Of a stretch of 64,000 nt of DNA, positions 10,665 to 25,800 are shown piece after piece. This DNA is from Tubulanus polymorphus (taxonomy: Eukaryota > Nemertea > Palaeonemertea > Tubulaniformes > Tubulanidae), in assembly GCF_964204645.1 (NCBI RefSeq), contig NC_134026.1, positions 29,840,650-29,904,649 on the forward strand. The letters run 5' to 3'. A model generated the notes under the pieces. That model saw only the letters and a program-made list of their open reading frames with translations, did not search any database and was not told where the DNA came from. The position numbers were made by a program, and so were the translations under genes. Numbering within the stretch: position 1 is the stretch's first letter; each line of letters starts with the position of its first letter.

Positions 10665-12981
10665 ATGCAATCTATAGTAGTATATGGAAGACTTTTAGCC
10701 AGGGCTATAGCATCTGGAATTCATAATGAAATTCCCTCATGGAGAAACAGACAAACTGCTGCTGGATATCACTTAGTAACCGCTTCATCAGGACATGGCT
10801 ATCATCATAATAATACATCACCTGCACAGTTAATGAAAAAATGGTCTTTTGGCGACGATGCTTGTTTTTTTGCCAAACATAATTTAGCTGATGTTATGGG
10901 TAAGTGAACCACATTAAGTCAATAATTTGGCTTACATCCCTTTATTGACTCTGTGTGTTTCATTCAGTGAGAGTGAGTGGGCAGTGGTGGATGTCGTCAG
11001 CAGTGGTGCGTAAAATTCTTACCCAAACAAACCCTGACTTGTAAGGAGATAATTTGTGAATCCCAATGCGTCGTATAACGGATACCCCAATTACTACACT
11101 GCCGCCATCTTTCAATGCCGAATGGAGATAATAACTAATTCATATATACATGGTCGGATACACCGCAGTGCAGCGTATAGCAAAGACGATCACGGAATTA
11201 TACACCGCACTACAGTGTCAATACCATGAAAGGGTTGAAAAGTCTGTTTCTTGAACTTGCTATTTACTGTACTTCTTTTAGGAATTGCTGATGGAGTTGG
11301 TGGATGGAGATCTTATGGAATAGATCCTTCTCAATTTTCCTATGCACTTATGCAAACGTGTGAACGCATGGTCTGTCAAGGAAAATTCCGTCCCAAAGAA
11401 CCAGCTGGCCTCATAGCTTCGAGTTATGCCGAAATTTTAGAACAAAAAAATCCTCTATTAGGTCAGTTACTATAGAAATGCTGGGACAGACTAATAATGC
11501 AAATGCCAAATGGGCAACCATTTTACTTAGTCCTTTGCATTTGATTTCATCTACATAGTTCATTACTGTTAGAATAGAAAATACTTGCGCCCGAATAAAT
11601 CAATTATTAATGATTCCAATCACTCAATGTAGAAATGAATTAAAAGTATAGGTCTATTTGGTGGGTCCTGTGAGATTGTCATGCCACTGAAAGAGGGTTA
11701 TTTTTCTATATTTTCAGGTAGTTGTACTGCGTGTTTAGTTTCTTTACATAAAGAAGATCAAATATTGTACACGGCTAATTTAGGTGATAGTGGATTTTTA
11801 GTTGTACGCAATGGTAAAGTTGTACATAGATCTGAAGAACAGCAACATTATTTCAACACTCCATTTCAACTAAGCATTACTCCTCCTTTAGGAGTTCAAA
11901 TGATGATTAGTGATAGGTAAATTCATGAGCATAGGGTCAAGTGAAACTTGCTTTTAAGTCGTAATTGGGAAGATCATTATTGAAGAACTACTTACTTAGT
12001 AAATTGAATTGAAAATTGAAATTTAATTAGCTTTCAAAGGTAGTGACAACTAAAAGAATCAATGTCATATCGACTCAATTTGATTGTAATTCACATATTA
12101 AAACTTAAGTCTGAAAATGTTATTTGTGATGTTGTACACTGTGTATTTGGATTTTCAGTCCTGAATCAGCCGATAGCACAGCATTCCCAGTTGAAGAAGG
12201 GGATATAATAGTACTGGGTACTGATGGTTTATTTGATAACCTCACTGATGAAATGATTATTGAACATCTTAGATCTCATAAAGTATGTTGTATGGATTAC
12301 AGCTCAGTAATATTAGTTCTTGTACAGTCTTTGATTTCATAGAAAATGAAATAATTTTCTTTTTCAGACGAATTCTCTAAGCACGATACAAAACGCGGCT
12401 AATGGATTGGTTAATATGGCAGTAACGAAATCTTATGATCCGGAATATATATCTCCATTTTGTATAGCAGCCCGCGATGCCGGTATTAACTGCCTAGGTC
12501 AGTAAATAATACTTTAGTAATAGTTTCGGTTTAAATTCTAGGCCAGTACGACAGTCTAAAAATAAGACCCAGCTTCCAAAGCAATTCTGATCAATTGAAA
12601 TTAATCATACAATTTAATCACTCAGTATTTGAATGCTAGACTTGACAATAAAACGAGACCCTGCTCTAACTCAACCATAGTTCAACAGAAGAAATGAACT
12701 GATTGCAACTCGAGTTAAATTCAACCGTGGTATTGTATCGACCGGGTGATTGTTATTTTCAGAATAGCTTTGATAGCTAGCGTAAAAAAAAGTTTAATCA
12801 TATCAAATAGATGCCACCATTCACTATTATAAGATCTTTGGATAAGATATGCAGCTATCTGAAATTATCATAATCTTAATTATGTTAGAAATGATTGTAT
12901 TATTTTCTAGGTGGTAAACCGGATGATATAACTGTATTATTGGCAAGTGTTCAAACTGGTGAATTGATGTGCAGTAGTTGA
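10665..12981 (+). CDS. PPTC7: PPTC7, PP2C-type mitochondrial protein phosphatase
   Basis: Metal-dependent Ser/Thr phosphatase of mitochondria; the family regulates coenzyme Q synthesis and mitophagy receptor turnover. Six exons join in phase: 10665-10899, 11282-11461, 11718-11916, 12159-12282, 12368-12497, 12911-12981. All introns are GT-AG. The product is 312 residues, close to the roughly 300 usual for the family. PP2C metal-binding motifs are all present: GDD (D64, D65), ADGVGGW (D82), NLGDSGF (D162), TDG (D227) and GGKPDD (D294, D295). The signature [16 protein letters not shown] is clear. The N-terminus ([15 protein letters not shown]) is Arg-containing and poor in acidic residues, as expected for import into mitochondria. 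It lies head-to-head with TUT. Confidence 0.95.
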
Positions 12982-13918
12982 TTTGATTAAAACCGCATAG
13001 ATCTATGTGTAGAGAACAGTAGTTATAACTAGGCTGACTTCTACCTGATGACAATCTTCAGTCGAATGTACAGTAGTTTGAAGAAAAATATTTTTCCTAA
13101 GAAGATGATTGTAGTGAGTGTTTATGAAAGATGCACAACAAGAGATATCATAGAATATGAAAAATGAAAGTTCGCAGAATTATTGGAACTACAATTGGAG
13201 ACATTCGAAACAATATGTCGTTTTATGTAAATTCACTAATGTCTGTAATATTTGTGTAATTTATGTGATATGGGGAGATTTATACCAGCTGTAAAAACTA
13301 TGACATGAATATTCTAGGCTCTGTCTATTCAGTGTGAAGAAAAGAGAATGATCTGATATCTTATTTTGTATAATTCCCCCATTGAAAACGGTAAGTGAAC
13401 AGGCCAAAATTGAGTTAATTATTAGAAAGTCAATATAACTTAACTACTGGTAGAATGAAGTATCAATTATAGTCATAAAGCATAAGATAATCTTTTTTGT
13501 TCTATACTGGTTGCTGTGATATCTAGATTAGCATTTTATTCTCAGTAAAAGTAATTTAACTGTTCTGAACAGTTTTAATATTCATCGACCGAGTGTATTG
13601 ATAAATAGGCTATCATGATTGGTAAGGCTCTCTTCAATGTGGCTGCCGCCTGTCAGGGGATTGTAAATAAAAAATGTAAATGTGAAATTTTGCAATAAAT
13701 TGTCTTGATATACGAAAAATGAGGCTAATATTTTTATTGTGGTTGGCCCGGATTTGGAGAGCAGGCCGGACTGGTAGTGGGTAGTCGATTGTTACATTTT
13801 GATCTGAGGAGGAAGAAATTGTCGGAGTGGCCCATGCTTCTATATCAGGAGGTGCTGACATCTATAAGTCGTAATGTGAACTGCCATACACAATTCTCGG
13901 TATTGAATTGGTAATACA
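12982..13918 (+). other. PPTC7 3' UTR and downstream spacer
   Basis: AT-rich sequence after the PPTC7 stop. The first AATAAA on the plus strand is near 13666 and a second near 13694, so most of this stretch is probably 3' UTR. I see no other gene in it. Confidence 0.5.
13666..13671 (+). terminator. Candidate PPTC7 polyadenylation signal
   Basis: AATAAA about 685 bp after the stop codon, with a second AATAAA at 13694-13699. A signal only; the cleavage site is not visible from sequence. Confidence 0.4.
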
Positions 13919-14466
13919 CTAATGTCTATTTATTAATTGATGAGACCTGTTTTTCTTGGATATTTTGCTTACTTTTTGGGGTACATACCTCATTTATGTC
14001 TTAACAGAATGCCAAAAATCGCGGACAACAACTGAATATCCGATATATTTCCAGTTCTGTACCATTTAGATGGATTGGCAAAAAGACTCCTTAAGTCCAG
14101 TTGAATGAGAGAGAAAATCCTCCATTTTGTGAAATTTCTTGAATTTTTACATTGTCACCATGCCTACGAAATGAAGTTATTTTTCTTGTGGGGTCTCAAC
14201 AACTAAATCAGGGTGGCGTAGGCATGGTAACAATGTTCAAATTCAAGAAATTTGACAAAATGGAGGATTTTCTCTCTCATTCAACTGGACTTAAGCAGTC
14301 TTTTTGCCAATCCATCTAATTGGTACAGAACTGGAAATATATCGGATATTCAGTTGTTGTCCGCGATTTTTGGCATTCTGTTAAGACATAAATGAGGTAT
14401 GTACCCCAAAAAGTAAGCAAAATATCCAAGAAAAACAGGTCTCATCAATTAATAAATAGACATTAG
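13919..14466. mobile_element. Foldback transposon-like element with 250-bp inverted arms
   Basis: The left arm 13919-14168 and right arm 14217-14466 are inverse complements over 250 bp with only a few mismatches (for example three near the loop), around a 48-bp centre. The outer ends read CTAATGTCTATTTATTAATT and its complement. A flanking TA at both ends (13920-13921 and 14464-14465) would fit a TA target duplication as in Tc1/mariner-type MITEs. No coding capacity. Arm identity suggests a recent insertion. It sits between PPTC7 and BRF2 and ends 145 bp before the BRF2 start codon. Confidence 0.85.
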
Positions 14467-14610
14467 CTCAAGGTCGCAGATTGACTGGACTGTCATCATT
14501 TCATTCCGTTTTTAGAACGTCCAAGTCTAAGGTGGATATCAATATGCAGGTCACTGGTAAATGTTTGATCCTGTCAATAACTTAATGCTTTTTTTATTGC
14601 AGTTCAAAAA

Positions 14611-15816
14611 ATGCTTGGTGAAGGCTCAAGTGTTCAACAAAAACCGAGAAAATGCGAGAATTGTGGCGAACACTCGGTGTCAATAGTAGATGATGGTCAA
14701 TTAGTTTGCACAGAGTGTGGTTTTGTTGCTGATGACAAAACTTTTGAATTGGACACAAAGTGTGATAATTTAACATATTCTAACATTGAGGCTAAAAATT
14801 CACTTCCAACGCAGTACTATCAGAGAACGAGTTTCAAAAAACGTCCAGCTGCCGGTGAATTACATGGTTTAAAGACAGTACGAGATCTATCGAAACTATT
14901 GAAATTCAACTGGGATCATATTTCAGCGATCGAGAAAATGTATCAGAACTTTTATTCGACAAAATATAAAGCGGTTGGTCTGGAAACGAAGGAAGCGCTG
15001 GCGACGTACTGTGTTTATGTCACCTGTAGACAGCAGAATTATCCTATCATGATGCGGTGGATTTGTGCAAAATCCAATTGCAGTTTTGAATTATTTTCGA
15101 AAGTTTTCAGCGAATTACAAAAAACTCATCCTCCAAATTTACCGGTTGAGAAATTAGAGGATTATCTACCGTTGATTTGTAATAAAGCCGGTTTTGATAA
15201 ACAGATTGAAAACCTAGCTCTGGAAATCATCGATTTCTGTCAGGATACATTTCTCAAGTGGTCCGTGTACGGAGCTGTCATATATGTTATCGTACCAGTT
15301 TTATTTATAGCCTGGAAAAGTTGCGACGTCGCAAATCGTAGTAAAATCAAATTGAATAAATTCTGTCAACAGAATCTAAAAAAATTTCTTTCCGCGAAAC
15401 AAAAGAGATTCCCTGCATTCGACATTATTGAAACGGCGTTGAGAAGCTTCGCTGAAGAGATACCGTGGCTGACCAGTTCCGATGTAGAGGGTCAAAAATA
15501 TCTTTACCATATCCGAGATATATTAAAGTATAAGAAATCGTTGCAGGCTTCAATGTCGATGGAAACTCAGAATACGATCATAGCGATGAGAAATAAACCA
15601 AAACGAAAATTACCGGAGGAAACTGCGAGTGTTTCTCCTCCGAGTGTCAAATATTCACGTATTGAGAACATCGATAGCTCAGAATTGACTAATGATGATA
15701 TTCCTGATTCTGATTTACACCGTTACATCAGAAATGCGAAAGAAGTTGAATTCAGAACGAAAATATTGAATAAAATTAAATCTGAATCGGAAACTGAACA
15801 ATCAACTGAAACATAG
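14611..15816 (+). CDS. BRF2: BRF2, TFIIIB subunit (TFIIB-related factor)
   Basis: TFIIB-family factor that, in vertebrates, recruits TBP, BDP1 and RNA polymerase III to U6-type promoters. It is 401 residues in one coding exon. An N-terminal zinc ribbon (C15, C18, C33, C36) is followed by two cyclin-like repeats and a C-terminal arm. BRF2-specific matches include LHGLKTVRDLSKLLKF, TCRQQNYPIMM and, near the end, the ENI/DSDLHRYIRNAKEVEF block that corresponds to the BRF2 C-terminal motif. BRF1 would be much longer and lacks this tail. An acceptor at 14602 lies eight bases before the chosen ATG. An upstream ATG (14544) could join in frame across a 46-bp intron, but that intron would be shorter than any other here. 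Convergent with the minus-strand coiled-coil gene. Confidence 0.88.
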   Translation: MLGEGSSVQQKPRKCENCGEHSVSIVDDGQLVCTECGFVADDKTFELDTKCDNLTYSNIEAKNSLPTQYYQRTSFKKRPAAGELHGLKTVRDLSKLLKFNWDHISAIEKMYQNFYSTKYKAVGLETKEALATYCVYVTCRQQNYPIMMRWICAKSNCSFELFSKVFSELQKTHPPNLPVEKLEDYLPLICNKAGFDKQIENLALEIIDFCQDTFLKWSVYGAVIYVIVPVLFIAWKSCDVANRSKIKLNKFCQQNLKKFLSAKQKRFPAFDIIETALRSFAEEIPWLTSSDVEGQKYLYHIRDILKYKKSLQASMSMETQNTIIAMRNKPKRKLPEETASVSPPSVKYSRIENIDSSELTNDDIPDSDLHRYIRNAKEVEFRTKILNKIKSESETEQSTET

Positions 15817-15817
15817 T

Positions 15818-15823
15818 TTTATT
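15818..15823 (-). terminator. Polyadenylation signal of the coiled-coil gene
   Basis: AATAAA on the minus strand, 57 bp past the stop of the coiled-coil gene. It begins one base beyond the BRF2 stop codon on the other strand, so cleavage 10-30 nt downstream would fall antisense to the BRF2 coding end. Confidence 0.6.
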
Positions 15824-15880
15824 CACTGCTTTAACATAAGAAGACAATTTGTATCAGTTAGTACATTGGTTTAAGAACTT

Positions 15881-17890
15881 TTAAAAACTTTCATCAAAGA
15901 ATTCCTCCATCAGTTCAAAATTACCGAAATCCTGCGCAGGATCCTGAAACAGTGATCATTTTTATGAGTACAAAATCTGTACAAACTTATTTTGCAATGT
16001 ATCATTAGTCTGTCTCTTAGCCCTGTAGTTATTAAAGAGCAGAAAAGTTCAAGCTACAGTATTTCAATCATTATTTTACCTGTGTTGAATTTTTGCTATT
16101 TGATGCATTTATAGAAACTGTATTTTGCCTTTGATTGGATGTATTCAAACCTGAAACCTATCGAAATTGATTTTGTACATTATTTCATGACATAATAAAA
16201 TGTCGATATTATTTTCTATGTATTAGTTGATTAATACCTGATATGAAGTAAATGCTGGTTGAGGTTTTACTGATTGAGTGGAAGCCGCCTGAGTTTGCCA
16301 CGATTTTCTCTGCATTCTTTGTAATTCTTGCCACAGTTGATTACACTGCGTTTGCTTACTGGGAATGTTGTATGATTCAATCTCTGCTCGAAGCCTAGTA
16401 TCCGACACATCACAAACAATTCCTTCATCATTTTGTCCATTTATTTCACTCGGATCATGACCTACAGGGTTCTTACAGAGCAGGGAATTCTGCTGGGAAA
16501 TTCAGTCATTTCAAGGAATTCCAGTCTGATGTAATGAAAATCAGGGAATTTTTGGTGTCCTGTTTAAATCCTGCTTGAGTGACACAAGGAACCTCTTGAA
16601 AAGAACTGAGGAAATTATTCAATCAGGCCTAGGAATTTTTGCTCTAGGGTCGGAAAATCAGAGGATTTCAGATTTCCAGATCTATAAGAACCCTGGACCT
16701 AAATTAATATCCTACCTGACAAATTCAGAATCTGTTTGTGGTAATTGATCCAGTTTTTCTTTTTCTTTCTGGAAGTCAATTGTTGAGCTCATAATATCAT
16801 GTAACTGTTGTCTTGATTCTAAAAAAAAATCACCTCATATCTTCAATCAACGCCTTCGACCCCATTTTACGTTGATACTACAACCAGATTGAAAGGATGA
16901 ATTAAGAAATTTCAGTTTATCGACAAAACGAACCTTTCACTCGATTTTGTAGAGTTTTTAAATTATTCTGTGCTTGATTTCTCTGCTGTTGAAGATGAAT
17001 GATCGTTTCTTTTCGAGATTGAATTACAGCTAATTCACCTTCAAGAAAATTAAAGATAACCTAGAATGAAATTAAAGCCTCCAGAAAAACCAAATAATTT
17101 ATTACCTTTTTTCATATTTTTAATCTGTTGTTTGAGATTTTCTATTTGTTCACGTTTTTTATTCTGTCTCTCGGATTTACTATCTTGTGTCAAGCTGAAT
17201 TCATCGGTAAAATTCGAACATTTCCGACATAGTTTTTCCTGTTGGGATGTTATATCGACTTTAATTTTAGCCTATAAAATGTAACAGCACATTTTTCAAA
17301 ATTGTTCATGAGCAATTCCTAATAAGAAAAGAGATATTTGAATTTCATTTACAAAGTTATTTAGTTTATTTCTTATGAATAAATCTTGTTTGAAAATAAT
17401 TTAAAAAATACATTGTTTTACCACTTCAGATTTGTAAGCATGAATTTCTTTTTTCACTAATTCACATTTATCAGTCAGAATTTCTTCTTTTCCACTGATG
17501 CATTTCAAAGCCAGTTCCTCGTTGCTCAATTCTTGCATCTAAAATTAAAAATGTAAAGATTTCTACTACTGAAAAATGTTAAGAAAAGTAGAAATTTAGA
17601 ATTAGAAAGTAGTTCATAATCTATTGGACCTTTTTAAGATGCTTTGCAGTTAAATCTTCCCGTTCAGTTTTCATTTTTTCAACTCTTTCTTGTAATTTAT
17701 TAATTTCGCCTTTGACTAAATAATGAAAAACAAAGGCTTGTTCCAGTGACCTGTATAAATTGGGATACTACTGATCAAGTCAAGGCTGATTTTTACCCTC
17801 ATTTAGACGGCTTTTTCTCATTTGAGCTTTTTGTTCTGAATCAAGGATCTGTTCAAATAATTCATCGATAGTTGATTTTGAAGTGGCCAT
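15881..17890 (-). CDS. Uncharacterised coiled-coil protein, 340 residues (nine exons)
   Basis: Exons: 17890-17797, 17715-17630, 17538-17422, 17271-17106, 17038-16934, 16818-16716, 16448-16238, 16157-16080, 15943-15881. They join in phase to 340 residues from MATSKSTIDELFEQILD to DFGNFELMEEFFDESF-stop. Residues about 15-230 are Glu/Lys/Gln-rich and lack proline and glycine over long runs, as in coiled coils, with one cysteine pair (LCRKCSNF). Residues about 240-320 are polar and probably disordered. The last 20 are acidic and aromatic, which suggests a short docking motif. There is no signal peptide or membrane segment. From memory it faintly resembles CCDC172; this is a weak guess. The acceptor of exon seven is unusual (see findings). 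An alternative acceptor at 16458 is out of phase. Confidence 0.75.
16195..16200 (+). terminator. Candidate BRF2 polyadenylation signal
   Basis: First plus-strand AATAAA after the BRF2 stop (about 380 bp downstream). It falls inside an intron of the opposing coiled-coil gene, so the two 3' UTRs would overlap in antisense. Confidence 0.4.
16466..16694. mobile_element. MITE-like element, family 1 (copy B, best preserved)
   Basis: 229 bp with inverted ends AGGGTTCTTACAGA and TCTATAAGAACCCT. Flanks TGACCTAC and GGACCTAA match at six of eight bases, which would fit an old 8-bp target duplication of the hAT type. The body has repeated AGGGAATTC/AGGGAATTT words. It fills most of the 267-bp intron 16449-16715 of the coiled-coil gene. 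Confidence 0.6.
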
Positions 17891-18139
17891 AATAAGTGAC
17901 AGGATGAAAAGCGATTTATTACTAATAATGGAAAAATTAGCAGACGCTCTCCTCTAACCTGGGAGTAATCTGAACACTACGCAACTTATTAGATTCGAAT
18001 CCCACATTTCCTTCAAATTCTCAACAAGAACTCAGCATAATAAAATAGTAGATTTTTTATTTTTCGCCAAAATCCTGTACGTGAAGCATACTGATATTGC
18101 AGTTAGAACATAAAAAAAAAAGATTTCAGAAAAGTTTAC

Positions 18140-18200
18140 CCCGACCCTGACACACACGACCGGATTCGAACCTAAAACTTCAGTCAGCGCATGCGTATAA
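18140..18200 (-). repeat. tRNA-like SINE fragment
   Basis: Minus-strand GGTTCGAATCCGG (plus 18160-18172) is a good box B, preceded by TGAAGTTTTA as in a T-arm context. Box A is not convincing. It overlaps the putative promoter of the SR-protein gene. It may simply be chance. Confidence 0.3.
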
Positions 18201-18216
18201 CGACGTCGCCATTTTG
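18187..18216. promoter_or_regulatory. Bidirectional promoter motifs (NRF1-like, CRE-like, YY1-like)
   Basis: GCGCATGCGT (18187-18196) is close to the NRF1 palindrome. GACGTC (18202-18207) is a CRE core, followed by GCCATTTTG. The cluster lies between two divergent start codons 378 bp apart (coiled-coil gene at 17890, SR protein at 18268), where a shared promoter is expected. No binding is proven. Confidence 0.4.
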
Positions 18217-18267
18217 TATTTGCGTTCTAGGCAATTTTGTGAGGAAGAAAAGCTCGAATTATTGAGA

Positions 18268-22870
<4,603 letters not shown>

Positions 22871-25800
22871 ACGATTTCATGCTTACAATTAAACAAAGAG
22901 AAACAACTGCATTTTCAAGTGAAAGCTTAATGTTTATTTCACATGATTCGCTGAACAAAGTGTATTAATATTGAGTTCTTATAACATATCCGATCAATTG
23001 ATTATAATCATGTTTTGCTTTTATTGTAACTCGTCGCATAAGGAGCCATGCATTCAGGGGAGAGAGGTCTAAAATGTGTCTCTTCTCCCTTTGTAGATAA
23101 TGCTTTACAGATCGGCAACATTTTGCGCAATACATATTGATAAAACTAGGGTCCTACTCTATTGTATCATCCTCTGTGTAATGATAAGATTAGTTGAGAA
23201 AGTGTGAATTATTTTACAATGGATTATATTAGTACAAACCTTTTTAAAAAGCTCTTTGACTTCAGTATTAACTACTGATGGGATTCAACACCCAATAGCG
23301 CACATGCATATTATGGGATGTTCATTTATTACGTACGCATAAAGTTTCAATATTTCAAACCTGTATGCAGAATCAGCAATTTATTCCTTTATTTTAGACA
23401 TTATAGTACGTGAACTCCCCTCTAATGCATACGTAATAAATGAATGACCTCTGTTCAGATATATTTGTACTGGTAGATGTTTTTTTCTGAATGCAGTAAA
23501 ATGATTAATATTATGGTCCGCTGACTTTATGCCTGTTTTTACCCCGATTGTAAATATTCTGATATTAAACCGTCTTACATGAATAAACTGAATACATTTT
23601 GTGTAATATAAAAACAACTTCGAAGTTTTAGTTTGTTGTCTCTAATTTCCAATGATGATTAACGGTTGCAGCTAGCGAAGTTTTTCTTTCCATAACTGAC
23701 TCTGGTGCCTCCACTCCCGTCAATACACTTTATGACCCGCGAATATTAGGATTATATTTAAGCTATATTTAATAATAAAAACAATAATAGTCATTTGCAG
23801 TACTTCTCGTGGATAACAAGTAATTACATTTTCTAAGTGAAAGAACTAAGTCCGAATTGAAATCTTAACCGTCAAGTGCTGCCCCTATACATATCGTAGA
23901 CGGCGAATGTGTGAACTAAAGTGTTACTCGCACGCCACAGTAGGAATATTGTTCAGTCGAGTTCGTTCACATATTCTCCGCTAATGTTATACATAAAGGC
24001 AGCACTCTACGGTCAATATTTGACGGCGGGCAAGACTCCCCGAAATGATTATGATATCCTTCCATTTCTAGCCGTTACCTTTTTCAAATCACTCTGCTGC
24101 CCGAAACGATGTTCATTTCAACAATTTAGAATTCCCAAGATATGACTGAGCTAAAATGATGCCAAAAAGTAGCTTATTCCATTGAAGCTGGGATGGTTCC
24201 AATGGCATTTAATAGGTAGATAACAAATGTATACCCGCAACCCCCGCTCCCCAAAAAAAAAACAAAGATACACATTCGTGACGGTGACTAGACTGGACTG
24301 ACTGTCCTGTGACAGAAAAAAACCACCATTGACTTGCAGCTGCCCATAGTGATGGTACATGTTCCATGCCATGCTGCCACCCTGCGATGGTGGTGGCTAG
24401 TTAAACTACTCCCCACCAACTAGAACCAGTTAGTCAGTCTCAGCTTGGAGTAATCAGTCTGATTACTCCAAGGTCTCAGTGTGCCCATTCAGCTTGCTAT
24501 TGGGCTCGTTCAATGCTCGCTCGTTCGCCATGGCTCATTCCGAGAAGGACAATCTTTTACACCAAAAAGGGGAAAATAAAAGACAGAATAAAGATTTTGC
24601 CTGTATTTCATAAGGCTGCGTAAATGAATATGGAAATATTGGTAACAATTCCTTCCAAATTCCAAATTTAGTAATTAATTCGAATAGTGTGGTTATAGTT
24701 ATTCTGGAAATAGTGGGTTATTTTCTCAAATATTTGAACAGACGAGAGGGTTTTTATATGGTCTCGCAGCCATTATGTGAAATTTTATCTCTCAATATTC
24801 CTGAAACTAGGACTGAGAAAGATCCGATCCGAAGAGAATGGTCATTGAGCAGAGGACAGGTGCAGATACCAACAAGTGCGTCAGAGTCCCTACAATTAAA
24901 TATCATCATCTGCTAATTAATACTAGCGCAGGTCTCGTCTGACCAATTATTTAGACTGGTTTCCAGTAACAGTGTGGCGTGTTACGGAGAATCTTCCGTT
25001 TCTTCTGTTTCGTCGGTTAATTAGGTCCCATATGTTTAGTTTTAGTTTATTAACCACGTTGTTTATAAACCCTAGTCTCCTGGGTCGTCAGGATAGAAGG
25101 ACACGCCGCAGAGGTATAAGCCTAGCCCAAGGCCTACACGACAGATCTTACGAACCCCTATGGGACGTAGCTTTTAGCCGCTAGATAAGAAGTTTGCGTT
25201 GATATACTCCTAATTAACGATGTTACAAATCACGTTGGTAGTTTTAAATAAGACTCAATCCCCACTCGGTATTGAGAGAGATAGTCATTAACTCATCCCT
25301 CGCCTTCCCCTATTCCTTACATATCCACTTCACGACGACAGCTATTCACGAACTTCACAGTTCTGATCAAGCTGAACAAATAAATAAAAAATGTTCAAAA
25401 ATGAAGTCGAACCGTATCTAAAATACACATATATACGTATACTTTCATGTTCTATACGTTCATGGATCTTTTTTTTACGGTGAGCAATTGTCGTTTTTTG
25501 GCAAAAATATTCTTAGAAATTTCTAACATTCGTAAACAACTTTGCCTACAAATGCTGTGAATCAACGGGTTCAAATTTAAGATACGGGGACCAGATGTTA
25601 CGGCAGAACTGTCGAAAAGAAATCCGCCTTTTCGGGAAAAGCAGCTTTCGCGGCGTCAGCGTGCACGGTCACCGGGCACGTGTTACTCAGGAAACAGCAC
25701 GTGGACCGGCAAATGGTCCGGAAACAGCAATAATGCCTTCTCTGCGACTCTCAGTCTCACAGATATTAGCGTTAAACTCAACAATTTAGCTATTAGTGAC

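Noticed and set aside
14544-14610. Upstream BRF2 start codon joined in frame across a 46-bp intron
   Set aside because: The intron would be far shorter than any other in the window (about 73 bp or more), so the ATG at 14611 was kept. It remains possible.
24689-25789. Short plus-strand frames in the gap before EBF
   Set aside because: None exceeds 75 codons and none shows domain, splice or codon-use evidence.
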